A stretch of 18,204 nt of DNA from an uncultured Alistipes sp. (GTDB lineage Bacteria; Bacteroidota; Bacteroidia; Bacteroidales; UBA932). A program made the position numbers and the translations under genes. The DNA lies in NCBI GenBank assembly GCA_900544195.1, contig UQUJ01000061.1, forward strand, positions 1 through 18,204, given 5' to 3'. Positions 8,390-14,872 of this stretch are shown here, one piece after another. The notes under the pieces were generated by a model. That model saw nothing but the letters and a program-made list of their open reading frames with translations. It was not told the DNA's origin and did not search any database. Every line of letters begins with the position of its first letter. Position 1 is the stretch's first letter.

Positions 8390-8429
8390 CTTGTCTCAAA
8401 TCTAATTGTAAATCACTATCTTGTCTCAA
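8388..8429. repeat. 12-bp direct repeat at the dnaX-lptB junction
   Basis: ATCTTGTCTCAA occurs at 8388-8399 and at 8418-8429, a 30-bp period. Read on the minus strand, one copy covers the dnaX C-terminus and stop (LETR then TAG), the other lies immediately before lptB and overlaps its start codon (FETR then TGA in the same reading). It may reflect a small duplication that created the junction. Confidence 0.6.
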
Positions 8430-10365
8430 GGCCGAAATCCTTGACGAGGTTCTGCACCTCACCGTTCTGTCCCATCAGGACCGTGGCCTTTTCCTGATCT
8501 GTGTAAGGCTGGACGCCTTTGTCCTCCACAGGAATGACCCCCACCTCAAGACGGATTCTGGACGACCCGGCTTTCTTCCGCAAAATTCCTTCCAAAACCA
8601 AGAGACGGTTCTCCCGGATCCATTTTTCCTGCGAGGCGTTGCTGACCTTGAACGTCAGTTCCTTGTAGCCGTCCTTGGTCTCAATGCTGACCTCCGCGTT
8701 CTGAAGGGTGTTGGCAAGTCGAGGGCTCGAGGCGTACTCCGCAGGGATGGTCTTCCAAGCCTCCAGCAAGGCATTGTCCTCAGGAATCACATCCGCGATC
8801 GGCGCAGCCTCATTGACGACTTTCTTATTCTCTTCCTCCTCGATCATCGAATTGAGCGACAGTGACGCTCCTGTCTTCACCGGCTTCCTTCTCGCCCTCG
8901 GAGCAGGATTCTCCTCAGCAATGGCCTGCGAACCTACATTCTCTACAGCCACATCATTTCCGGTCGCCGAGCCAGCGGTTTCGGTCACCGAACTTGTCGA
9001 AGTGACCGCACTTTCAATAGGCCTATCCGAAGCCGCTTCGATGGTTGGTGAGTTTTGTCGAACCACAGGCTCAGCGACCGCCCCGACCGCTCCCGGTTTC
9101 CGTGCGGCGTCCGCCGACTGCGGTTCAGTCAGGCCGTGGCCGCCCGTGGCCCCGTGAACGGGTGTCACCTGCGGCGCAGGTGACGGGATGGAGCGCGAAG
9201 CGCGGAAGTCTGGTGAACCGCTGCCGGCGGATGCCGTCCCCACAGCAACCTTGGCCGTTCCAGCATCCGGAGCCTTCATCAGGAAACTAAGCTTCATCAA
9301 GGCGAACTCAATATGAAGCCGAGGATTAACCGCCTGTTTGTACCCGGCCTCGCAAGCGGAAGTGACACTCAACGCATCATACAAAAACTTCAGCGAACAA
9401 CGTGAAGCCTGCTCCTCATATCTCGCCTTCAGCGAATCCGGCAACTCCAGCAAAGCCCCAAGGCCACCGTTCTTCGTCACCATCAAATCCCTGAAATGTG
9501 AACTCAAAGCAGCGCAGAAATGCAATGCGTTGAACCCTTTGGAAAGAATCTCATCGAACTTCAGCAAAGCCGTACCGTAATCCCCCGCCAGAAAAGCGTC
9601 CACCAGGTTGAAACTATAGTCATAGTCAAGCACGTTGAGATTTTTCAGAACCTCCTCGTACTTCACATCCGTCCCGCAGAACGCCACCGTCTGATCAAAG
9701 ATCGTAAGAGCGTCACGCATAGCCCCGTCGGCCTTCTGCGCTATCACATGCAATGACTCATCGTCTATATTCACACCCTCCTTCCCCGCTATCATCCTGA
9801 GGTTGCCCACGATGTCCGGAACCGAGATCCTGTTGAAGTCGTAAGTCTGGCAACGCGAAAGGATCGTCGGCAGAATCTTATGCTTCTCGGTGGTGGCAAG
9901 AATGAATATGGCGTGTGCCGGCGGCTCCTCAAGTGTCTTGAGGAAGGCGTTGAACGCGGCCGTGGACAGCATGTGTACCTCATCGATGATATAGACGCTG
10001 TACTTCCCCACCTGCGGCGGAATCTGCACCTGGTCCATCAGATTCTTGATGTCATCCACACCGTTGTTGGAGGCGGCGTCCAATTCATGAATACAATATG
10101 ACCGTCCCTCCTGGAAAGACCGGCAGGACTCACACTCGCCGCAAGGCTCCATGTCCGGCGAAGGATTGGAGCAGTTGATGGCCTTCGCGAATATTCTCGC
10201 CGTGGTCGTCTTCCCCACTCCACGCGGGCCACAGAACAGATAGGCATGCGCCAGTTTCCCCCTGATTATGGAATTCTTCAGGGTCTGGGCGATGTTATCC
10301 TGACCGATGAGGGACTCAAATGAATCAGGACGGTATTTTCTTGCCGATACGATGTATTCAGACAT
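8416..10365 (-). CDS. dnaX: DNA polymerase III subunit gamma/tau
   Basis: Clamp-loader ATPase that loads the beta sliding clamp and, in the tau form, couples polymerases at the replication fork. From ATG 10365 it has 649 residues; an ATG at 10377 would add MNVV, but MSEYIVSARKYRP is the usual family start. Seen: Walker A GPRGVGKTT (46-54), zinc-binding cysteines C64, C74, C77 and C80, Walker B IIDEVH (125-130), and sensor/arginine-finger SRC (169-171), then domain III to about residue 370. A long low-complexity linker (about 370-520) is built largely from repeat-derived DNA, and a C-terminal tau-like domain follows. No obvious A-rich slippage site for a short gamma form was seen. First gene of a minus-strand pair with lptB. 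Confidence 0.95.
   Translation of the reverse strand: MSEYIVSARKYRPDSFESLIGQDNIAQTLKNSIIRGKLAHAYLFCGPRGVGKTTTARIFAKAINCSNPSPDMEPCGECESCRSFQEGRSYCIHELDAASNNGVDDIKNLMDQVQIPPQVGKYSVYIIDEVHMLSTAAFNAFLKTLEEPPAHAIFILATTEKHKILPTILSRCQTYDFNRISVPDIVGNLRMIAGKEGVNIDDESLHVIAQKADGAMRDALTIFDQTVAFCGTDVKYEEVLKNLNVLDYDYSFNLVDAFLAGDYGTALLKFDEILSKGFNALHFCAALSSHFRDLMVTKNGGLGALLELPDSLKARYEEQASRCSLKFLYDALSVTSACEAGYKQAVNPRLHIEFALMKLSFLMKAPDAGTAKVAVGTASAGSGSPDFRASRSIPSPAPQVTPVHGATGGHGLTEPQSADAARKPGAVGAVAEPVVRQNSPTIEAASDRPIESAVTSTSSVTETAGSATGNDVAVENVGSQAIAEENPAPRARRKPVKTGASLSLNSMIEEEENKKVVNEAAPIADVIPEDNALLEAWKTIPAEYASSPRLANTLQNAEVSIETKDGYKELTFKVSNASQEKWIRENRLLVLEGILRKKAGSSRIRLEVGVIPVEDKGVQPYTDQEKATVLMGQNGEVQNLVKDFGLETR
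8966..9078. repeat. Palindromic repeats of the TTCGACA family in the dnaX linker
   Basis: Two consecutive 21-bp units lie at 8966-8986 and 8987-9007. The second contains a perfect 7-bp inverted repeat, CGGTCAC (8982-8988) and GTGACCG (9002-9008), around a core that reads TTCGACAAGTTCG on the minus strand. A further element at 9043-9064 has GGTT/AACC ends around TTTTGTCGAA, followed by CAGGCTCAGCGACC (9065-9078), which resembles the last unit of the array at 148-168 and the cysS copy. All remain in frame in dnaX. Confidence 0.7.
9151..9203. repeat. Second class of stacked hairpins in the dnaX linker
   Basis: Three inverted repeats lie side by side: CCCGT/ACGGG with a 2-nt loop (9151-9162); a perfect 9-bp stem GTCACCTGC / GCAGGTGAC with loop GGC (9164-9184); and GCGC/GCGC around GAA (9193-9203). 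On the minus strand they encode the DFRASRSIPSPAPQ and TPVHGATGG stretches of the linker, which look unlike normal protein sequence. This appears to be a second repeat family, distinct from the TTCGACA type. Confidence 0.6.
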
Positions 10366-10415
10366 AACAACGTTCAAATCTTAGGGAGTGGTTGTCCGCA
10401 CCAAGTTTTGTAAGG

Positions 10416-10423
10416 CAAATTTA
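10416..10423 (-). promoter_or_regulatory. Candidate -7 element for dnaX-lptB
   Basis: On the minus strand TAAATTTG (complement of 10416-10423) matches TAnnTTTG exactly, about 50 nt upstream of the dnaX ATG at 10365. No TTTG is found at the expected distance upstream, so the call rests on the -7 element only. It lies only 12 bp from the oppositely oriented candidate at 10436. Confidence 0.4.
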
Positions 10424-10435
10424 CGCAATATTTTG

Positions 10436-10443
10436 TACATTTG
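10436..10443 (+). promoter_or_regulatory. Candidate -7 element for the exported protein-M16-methyltransferase unit
   Basis: TACATTTG matches TAnnTTTG exactly. The nearest TTTG (10407-10410) is 25 bp upstream, longer than the usual 19-21 bp. Start near 10450 would give a leader of about 105 nt before ATG 10555. It is divergent from the dnaX candidate, and the two polymerase footprints would overlap. Confidence 0.4.
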
Positions 10444-10554
10444 TGCCGCACGGCATGAAGTATGGAGTTTTTTGTCGGCGCAAACGGTTTACACGTCCGG
10501 GATCGCATGAATATTCCCGGACAAGCATTTTTGAATGACAAACAAATACTGAAC

Positions 10555-11409
10555 ATGAAAAGATTCTTTCAAATACTGGCCTGTGCCATCGCCGGGCTGC
10601 TTTTGGCCACTGACGCTTTCGGTCAGGCACAAATCACCACAAGGAGGGAAAAACTCAAGGATTTCACCTCCAAGACCACAAAGGTCGTCCTGACAGGTGA
10701 CGAATTCCTTGACGAGGCTCTGAAAGAGAGTGTCGCCTCCACATGGACCGTCTCCCCTTACGAGTTCTGCACCAACGAGGAGTTCCAAGGCATCAAGACA
10801 AACGACAATTTTTATTTCCTGATGGTCGTCAAAGGCCAGTTCCGCAGGGAATCCGAACCTGGCATCGACCTGCTCACCCTTGTCAAAGGAGGAGAAGGAG
10901 CGGAAAAATCCATCAGCGACATGTTCGAGGTCGTGAACTTCCCTCTGCGCCCGACCGAAGATCCGTCCGGACGCGAGTTCGTGCTGCTCCCGGCGTTTCT
11001 GAAAATCATCCAAGATCACACCATCAGCCTCACAGACACGGAGATGAAGGCATATTCAAGCCTCGGAGCAAAAGACTCCAAGAAACTTAGAATCAAAAGA
11101 ATCTTCTTCTGGTCCGAGGATTTCGCCCCTCAGGTTGACGAGCAGACCAAACGTTCTCTGGACGAGGACATCCTCATCAAGGAAGATGAGGACGAGGTGG
11201 ATGAGATCTTCTCGGAAGGGACCTTCAACACTGTCGTAAGCTATGTCGTGGCCCCTTCCGAGCCCGTGAACGGATCCATCTGCTACAAGATGCTCATCGG
11301 ATCCGACAACCACGAGCTTTACTATTTCAAAAAGCACAAGATCACGGCCAGGAACGGCAAGGGATTCCTCCCCGGCGACATCAAGGCAATCAAACTTCTA
11401 AGGAAATAA
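10555..11409 (+). CDS. Exported protein of unknown function
   Basis: I do not recognise the family. From ATG 10555 the product has 284 residues and begins with a clear signal peptide (MKRFFQ, a hydrophobic run with AIAGLLLA, then cleavage probably near AFGQA), so it is probably periplasmic; there is no lipobox cysteine. The frame extends back to ATG 10462, but those 31 extra residues lack signal features and the hydrophobic core would then be internal, so the shorter start is chosen. The mature part is mixed alpha/beta with a very acidic stretch (about 205-222: DEDILIKEDEDEVDE). Its TAA stop overlaps the next start in TAATG, implying translational coupling to the M16 peptidase; this suggests the two work together, but no function can be assigned. 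Confidence 0.8.
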   Translation: MKRFFQILACAIAGLLLATDAFGQAQITTRREKLKDFTSKTTKVVLTGDEFLDEALKESVASTWTVSPYEFCTNEEFQGIKTNDNFYFLMVVKGQFRRESEPGIDLLTLVKGGEGAEKSISDMFEVVNFPLRPTEDPSGREFVLLPAFLKIIQDHTISLTDTEMKAYSSLGAKDSKKLRIKRIFFWSEDFAPQVDEQTKRSLDEDILIKEDEDEVDEIFSEGTFNTVVSYVVAPSEPVNGSICYKMLIGSDNHELYYFKKHKITARNGKGFLPGDIKAIKLLRK

Positions 11410-12638
11410 TGATCGTAGGGACGGTTGGCTGCGGATTGAGGTATGCGGTCAAAAGAAGCGGCAACGCAGTGGGATACTGCTCACTGACAATCAAATGCGG
11501 AACAAGGGACGAGGGAGATTTCCACAGCGGGATCGCCCATTTCACCGAACATACCCTGTTCAAGGGAACCGAGCGCAAAAGTGCCAAAGTCATAAGCGGC
11601 TACCTTGACAGACTCGGCGGCGAATTGAACGCGTTCACCACCAAAGAAGAGATTGTGATCCATTCCACGGTTCTCAAGGAGGATCTCGGCAAGGCCGCGT
11701 CCCTGCTACTTGAGCTGGCGACCTGCCCTACATTCCCGGAAGAAGAGATAGCCGTCGAAAAAGGTGTGGTGATCGACGAGATCAACTCCTACAAAGACTC
11801 CCCCGCAGATGATGTCTATGACAAGTTCGAGGAGGCCTTGTTCGCAGGGCATCCTCTCGGGCGTTCGATTCTCGGAACGGCTGCCACTGTGAAAAAGATC
11901 ACAAGCAAGGAGCTTAGGCAATTCACAAAAGAGCATTTCGTGCCAATGAATATGGCTCTTGCGATAGTGGCCGACATTGACGAGAAAAAGTTGGAGGAGA
12001 GCGTGCTCAAGCTGGTAGGCAAGGTGTTCAAAAATGAACCCGCGACTGGTGGCGAACGCATTGTCACCCCGATTCCGGTCAAGCCCGCCTTCAACAAGCA
12101 GGTAGAGAAAAGGAACCATGAGGTCAACGCCGTCATCGGGAACTTCGCTCCTTCGCTTGACAACACAGAGGAGCGTTTCGCGGCCATCCTGATGAGCAAC
12201 ATCATCGGCGGGCCGGCATCCAATTCCCTGCTGAACAGCCTATTACGGGAGAAAAACGGATGGGTTTACGGTGTCGAGTCGTCATATTCACAGTACACAG
12301 AATCAGGCATAATGACAATCAGTCTCGGGTGCGAGCGAAGCAACTTGGAAAAATGTCTGGATGCGATCTGGAAGGTTATCCGGAAGATGCAGGACGAGGA
12401 ATATTCCTCCGTCAAGCTGAAGGCCGCGAAAAAGCAGTTCCTCGGCCAGCTCGCCATCAGCTCCGACAACGGTGAGTCCCAGTGCCTCTCGATGGGGAAA
12501 AGCCTCGTGTCGTTGGGAACCATATTCACGGACAGGCAGAACATTGAGGCGATCGAGGCGGTGACCTCCGAAGGCATAAGGAACGCAGCTTTGAGAATAT
12601 TCAACCCTGAAAGCACCTCTTCCCTGATTTTCCTGTAG
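11409..12638 (+). CDS. M16 family (pitrilysin/insulinase-like) zinc metallopeptidase
   Basis: A 409-residue single-unit M16 peptidase, the size of the bacterial processing-peptidase-like type. The inverted zinc motif HFTEH lies at 44-48, and the third ligand is probably E124 in VVIDEINSY, 76 residues after H48 as in characterised M16 enzymes, so the active site looks intact. The C-terminal half carries the LREKNGWVYGVESSYS stretch that corresponds to the conserved Arg/Tyr substrate-binding pair. No signal peptide is seen, so a cytoplasmic location is inferred, in contrast to its exported upstream partner. Start ATG 11409 overlaps the upstream stop by one base. The methyltransferase gene follows after 22 bp. 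Substrate unknown; such enzymes degrade small peptides or process precursors. Confidence 0.92.
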   Translation: MIVGTVGCGLRYAVKRSGNAVGYCSLTIKCGTRDEGDFHSGIAHFTEHTLFKGTERKSAKVISGYLDRLGGELNAFTTKEEIVIHSTVLKEDLGKAASLLLELATCPTFPEEEIAVEKGVVIDEINSYKDSPADDVYDKFEEALFAGHPLGRSILGTAATVKKITSKELRQFTKEHFVPMNMALAIVADIDEKKLEESVLKLVGKVFKNEPATGGERIVTPIPVKPAFNKQVEKRNHEVNAVIGNFAPSLDNTEERFAAILMSNIIGGPASNSLLNSLLREKNGWVYGVESSYSQYTESGIMTISLGCERSNLEKCLDAIWKVIRKMQDEEYSSVKLKAAKKQFLGQLAISSDNGESQCLSMGKSLVSLGTIFTDRQNIEAIEAVTSEGIRNAALRIFNPESTSSLIFL

Positions 12639-12660
12639 GCAAGGTGCGGCCACAAATCTT

Positions 12661-13299
12661 ATGAATATGGAATCTCCGGCAGACAAATATCTTAGAGAAC
12701 ATTCCTCACGCCAGAGCGAGGCCCTGGACTGGATCGAGAAACAGACCAACATCCACACGAACTACCCTCGGATGCTGTCGGGGGCGGTCCAGGGTCGCCT
12801 GCTGACAATGCTGGTGGAGATCTCGAAGGCGAAACGCATCCTTGAGATCGGCGCGTTCACCGGCTATTCCGCCACCTGCATGGCCTACGGACTTCCGGAG
12901 GACGGCCACATCGACACCCTTGAGATCAACGACGAATTGGAGGATCTGATGCGCGAAGGCTGGTCAAGGGCCGGCGTGGCCGACAAGATCACCCTGCACA
13001 TCGGGGACGCCTGCGAGACCCTTTCCACTCTTGAAGGCCCCTACGACATAGTCTACATGGATGCCAACAAGCGTGAATATGTCACCTACTACAATCTGGC
13101 CTTCGATCTTGTGAGGCCAGGCGGCCTCATCCTCGCCGACGATGTCCTCTGGGACGGCAAACTCTGGCAGGATCCCGTCCCGAAAGACAAGCAGACCCAA
13201 GGCATCATCGCCTTCAATGACCTCATAGTCAACGACCCCCGTGTAGAGTCCGTTCTCCTCCCCCTCCGCGACGGCCTCAACGTCATCCGGAAACTATAA
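12661..13299 (+). CDS. SAM-dependent O-methyltransferase (catechol/caffeoyl-CoA type)
   Basis: A 212-residue class I methyltransferase of the O-methyltransferase family 3 group. Seen: SAM-binding motif I ILEIGAFTGYSA (about 59-70), acidic residue of motif II in DTLEIND, metal/substrate residues in VYMDANKREY, and GGLILADDVLWDGKL with the paired Asp that coordinates the divalent cation in this family. The start is ATG 12661 (MNMESPADKY), with ATG 12667 two codons on as an alternative; the initiation site is ATGAATATG, a copy of the over-represented GAATAT hexamer. It is last in the three-gene unit, 22 bp after the M16 gene, and a hairpin terminator begins 5 nt after its stop. Natural substrate unknown. 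Confidence 0.92.
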   Translation: MNMESPADKYLREHSSRQSEALDWIEKQTNIHTNYPRMLSGAVQGRLLTMLVEISKAKRILEIGAFTGYSATCMAYGLPEDGHIDTLEINDELEDLMREGWSRAGVADKITLHIGDACETLSTLEGPYDIVYMDANKREYVTYYNLAFDLVRPGGLILADDVLWDGKLWQDPVPKDKQTQGIIAFNDLIVNDPRVESVLLPLRDGLNVIRKL

Positions 13300-13303
13300 G
13301 CTA

Positions 13304-13338
13304 GTCAACCAAGAGGATCATGACACCTCTCGGTTGAC
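13304..13338. terminator. Hairpin terminator between convergent units
   Basis: A 13-bp stem with one mismatch (GTCAACC AAGAGG at 13304-13316 against CCTCTC GGTTGAC at 13326-13338) closes a 9-nt loop. It begins 5 nt after the methyltransferase stop and lies about 100 bp beyond the end of the minus-strand cluster, so it may serve both directions. The flank is AT-rich (TATATTTA) without a long T-run. The rest of 13339-13434 holds no convincing gene. Confidence 0.6.
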
Positions 13339-13434
13339 CGGCAACCTATATTTATCTCACACTGAAGGCGAAGACGCAGTGGCTGGTGTAGGTTTCACTC
13401 GGACGAAGGATGGCTGACAATCTCAACGTCATCA

Positions 13435-13644
13435 TCATTTAGGCCTTATGACCTTGATGAAATCCTGTCGCTTCCCATTTTTGTATCCCACACAGTACGA
13501 CACCATCTGATCCTTGTATCCCGCCATGAACCACGCATTCCCCTCTGGAGTCCAGACGCTGTCAAGTTGACTATCGACCTTGATTTTTTGGGCATTGGCA
13601 TTCAGGACACTACTCAATAGTTTTTGTGTTTTAACAATCTCCAT
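13435..13644 (-). pseudogene. Short gene carrying the duplicated 3' end of the Asp-box lipoprotein gene
   Basis: A 69-residue frame. Residues 25-69 (SQLDSVWTPEG through DFIKVIRPK) match the last ~45 residues of the lipoprotein encoded at 14873-16000 with three substitutions and loss of the final Arg. The nucleotide sequences differ at roughly 14 of 124 positions by hand alignment, mostly at third codon positions. The first 24 residues are unrelated to that protein. There is no signal peptide and no Asp box. The ATG at 13644 lies one base after the stop of the upstream secreted-protein gene. It may be a truncated relic of a second copy, or a small retained cassette; the synonymous pattern argues that it was under protein-level selection for part of its history. 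Confidence 0.65.
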
Positions 13645-13645
13645 T

Positions 13646-14170
13646 CTATGTTGGATCAGAATACCGAATGTTATGAATTATGCCATCCTTTACTGACAAA
13701 TACACAAAAGCATCCAAATGATTATAGAATATGGCATATTCAACAAAGCCATTCTCTGGTTTCAGCCAAGATGCCACTTTGGGTTTACCATATTTGAAGT
13801 TATCCAATTTTGACAGTTTATCTCCAACGCGTATCCCGTCAGTTATCCACAAAGTAAGGACTGAAAACTTATTCTCATTTATGGAAAAGCCACTAAAAGC
13901 CCCGTTATCCTGAAAATAGAAAACGTCTTGACCAACTTTATAATATTCGTCAATACTCGACTCCCCACCTTCTCCGGAATCACTTTGGGTATATTCCGTT
14001 GGTTTCCCGAACTTCGCCACAAACTGGTCGTAAGTCATCTTCTGACCAATCTTCACTCCTTCCACATCAATGCTTTTGGCTCTGAACTCATCATAGAAGT
14101 CCTGCGCACTAACCGTCACGTATAAAAACGCAACTGCACATATTGTCACTATCGTTTTAAATATATTCAT
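13646..14170 (-). CDS. Secreted protein of unknown function, tandem paralog 1
   Basis: A 174-residue product with a signal peptide (MNIFKTIVTICAVAFLYVTVSA, cleavage probably before QDF). It is about 70% identical by eye to the neighbouring gene at 14222-14752, the conserved stretches being VEGVKIGQKMTYD, FVAKFGKPTEYTQSDS and DNFKYGKPKVASWL. The mature protein has two similar halves, each with a VxxGxK then an FGKP or YGKP turn; this resembles the small BamE/SmpA or BLIP-like fold, which is an inference from pattern only. It is probably periplasmic or secreted. It lies 51 bp downstream of its paralog and one base before the truncated cassette gene. No individual promoter was recognised. Confidence 0.85.
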   Translation of the reverse strand: MNIFKTIVTICAVAFLYVTVSAQDFYDEFRAKSIDVEGVKIGQKMTYDQFVAKFGKPTEYTQSDSGEGGESSIDEYYKVGQDVFYFQDNGAFSGFSINENKFSVLTLWITDGIRVGDKLSKLDNFKYGKPKVASWLKPENGFVEYAIFYNHLDAFVYLSVKDGIIHNIRYSDPT

Positions 14171-14221
14171 GTTTTATTCACCTGATTGTAAAGTTCTATA
14201 TACACTCATCTTTTATCTAAA

Positions 14222-14752
14222 TCATATTGGATCCGAATAGCTTATGGAGCAAATTATGCCATTCTTTACCGAGAGGAACACAAGGCCATCCAAATAATTA
14301 TAAAACAGTGTATATTTGACAACACCATCTTTCGGCTCGAGCCAAGATGCGACCTTGGGTTTCCCATACTTAAAGTTGTCCAGACTCGACAGTTTGTCGC
14401 CTACACGAACACCTCCAGAAATCCACAATGTAAGAACTGATAACCTTTTGTCCTTTATGGAAAATCCACAAAAATTCCCATTATTCCTAAAATAAAACAC
14501 ATCTTTCCCAACCCTGTAATATTCATCAAGAGTAGGAGTCCCCTCTTCTCCAGAATCAGAATCACTTTGAGTATATTCCGTTGGCTTCCCGAACTTAGCC
14601 ACGAACTTGTCGTAAGTCATCTTCTGGCCGATCTTCACGCCTTCAACATCAAGACTTTTAGTCCTGAACTCATCCCAAAAATTCTGTGCGCTAACTGCCA
14701 CGTATAAAAATGCTGTCAAGCATATTACCACTATTTTCTTAAACATATTCAT
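14222..14752 (-). CDS. Secreted protein of unknown function, tandem paralog 2
   Basis: A 176-residue product, paralogous to the gene at 13646-14170 over its whole length. Signal peptide MNMFKKIVVICLTAFLYVAVSA, then NFWDEF. The same two-part layout is present: VKIGQKMTYDKF with FGKPTEY, then VRVGDKLSSLDNF with YGKPKVASW. It differs by a two-residue insertion in the acidic linker (SDSDSGEEG) and scattered substitutions concentrated in the C-terminal third, where the two copies appear to diverge faster than in the shared VEGVKIGQKMTYD block. It begins ATGAATATG. It is separated by 120 bp from the end of the Asp-box lipoprotein gene; that gap contains TATCTTTA on the minus strand, one mismatch from TAnnTTTG, but no -33 element. 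Confidence 0.85.
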   Translation of the reverse strand: MNMFKKIVVICLTAFLYVAVSAQNFWDEFRTKSLDVEGVKIGQKMTYDKFVAKFGKPTEYTQSDSDSGEEGTPTLDEYYRVGKDVFYFRNNGNFCGFSIKDKRLSVLTLWISGGVRVGDKLSSLDNFKYGKPKVASWLEPKDGVVKYTLFYNYLDGLVFLSVKNGIICSISYSDPI

Positions 14753-14872
14753 TAAAGATATTATTTAATGATTACTAAAGTCTCGACAACCGAAGCAAGC
14801 ACGATCAACACTGTCGGAGAGGACTTTGGCGACCATTTACTCGGACAGGGTGCTGAACACAGGTCGCCGGAG

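Noticed and set aside
7634..8497. A 287-codon plus-strand frame opposite lptB and the dnaX end
   Set aside because: It covers the Walker and signature motifs of lptB on the other strand and shows no domain of its own.
10462..10554. N-terminal extension of the exported protein from ATG 10462
   Set aside because: It would bury the signal peptide inside the protein; ATG 10555 gives a normal exported N-terminus.
13352..13438. 28-codon minus-strand frame overlapping the cassette stop as ATGA and ending in AFSVR
   Set aside because: Too short, with no homology recognised; a decayed gene end is conceivable but not supported.
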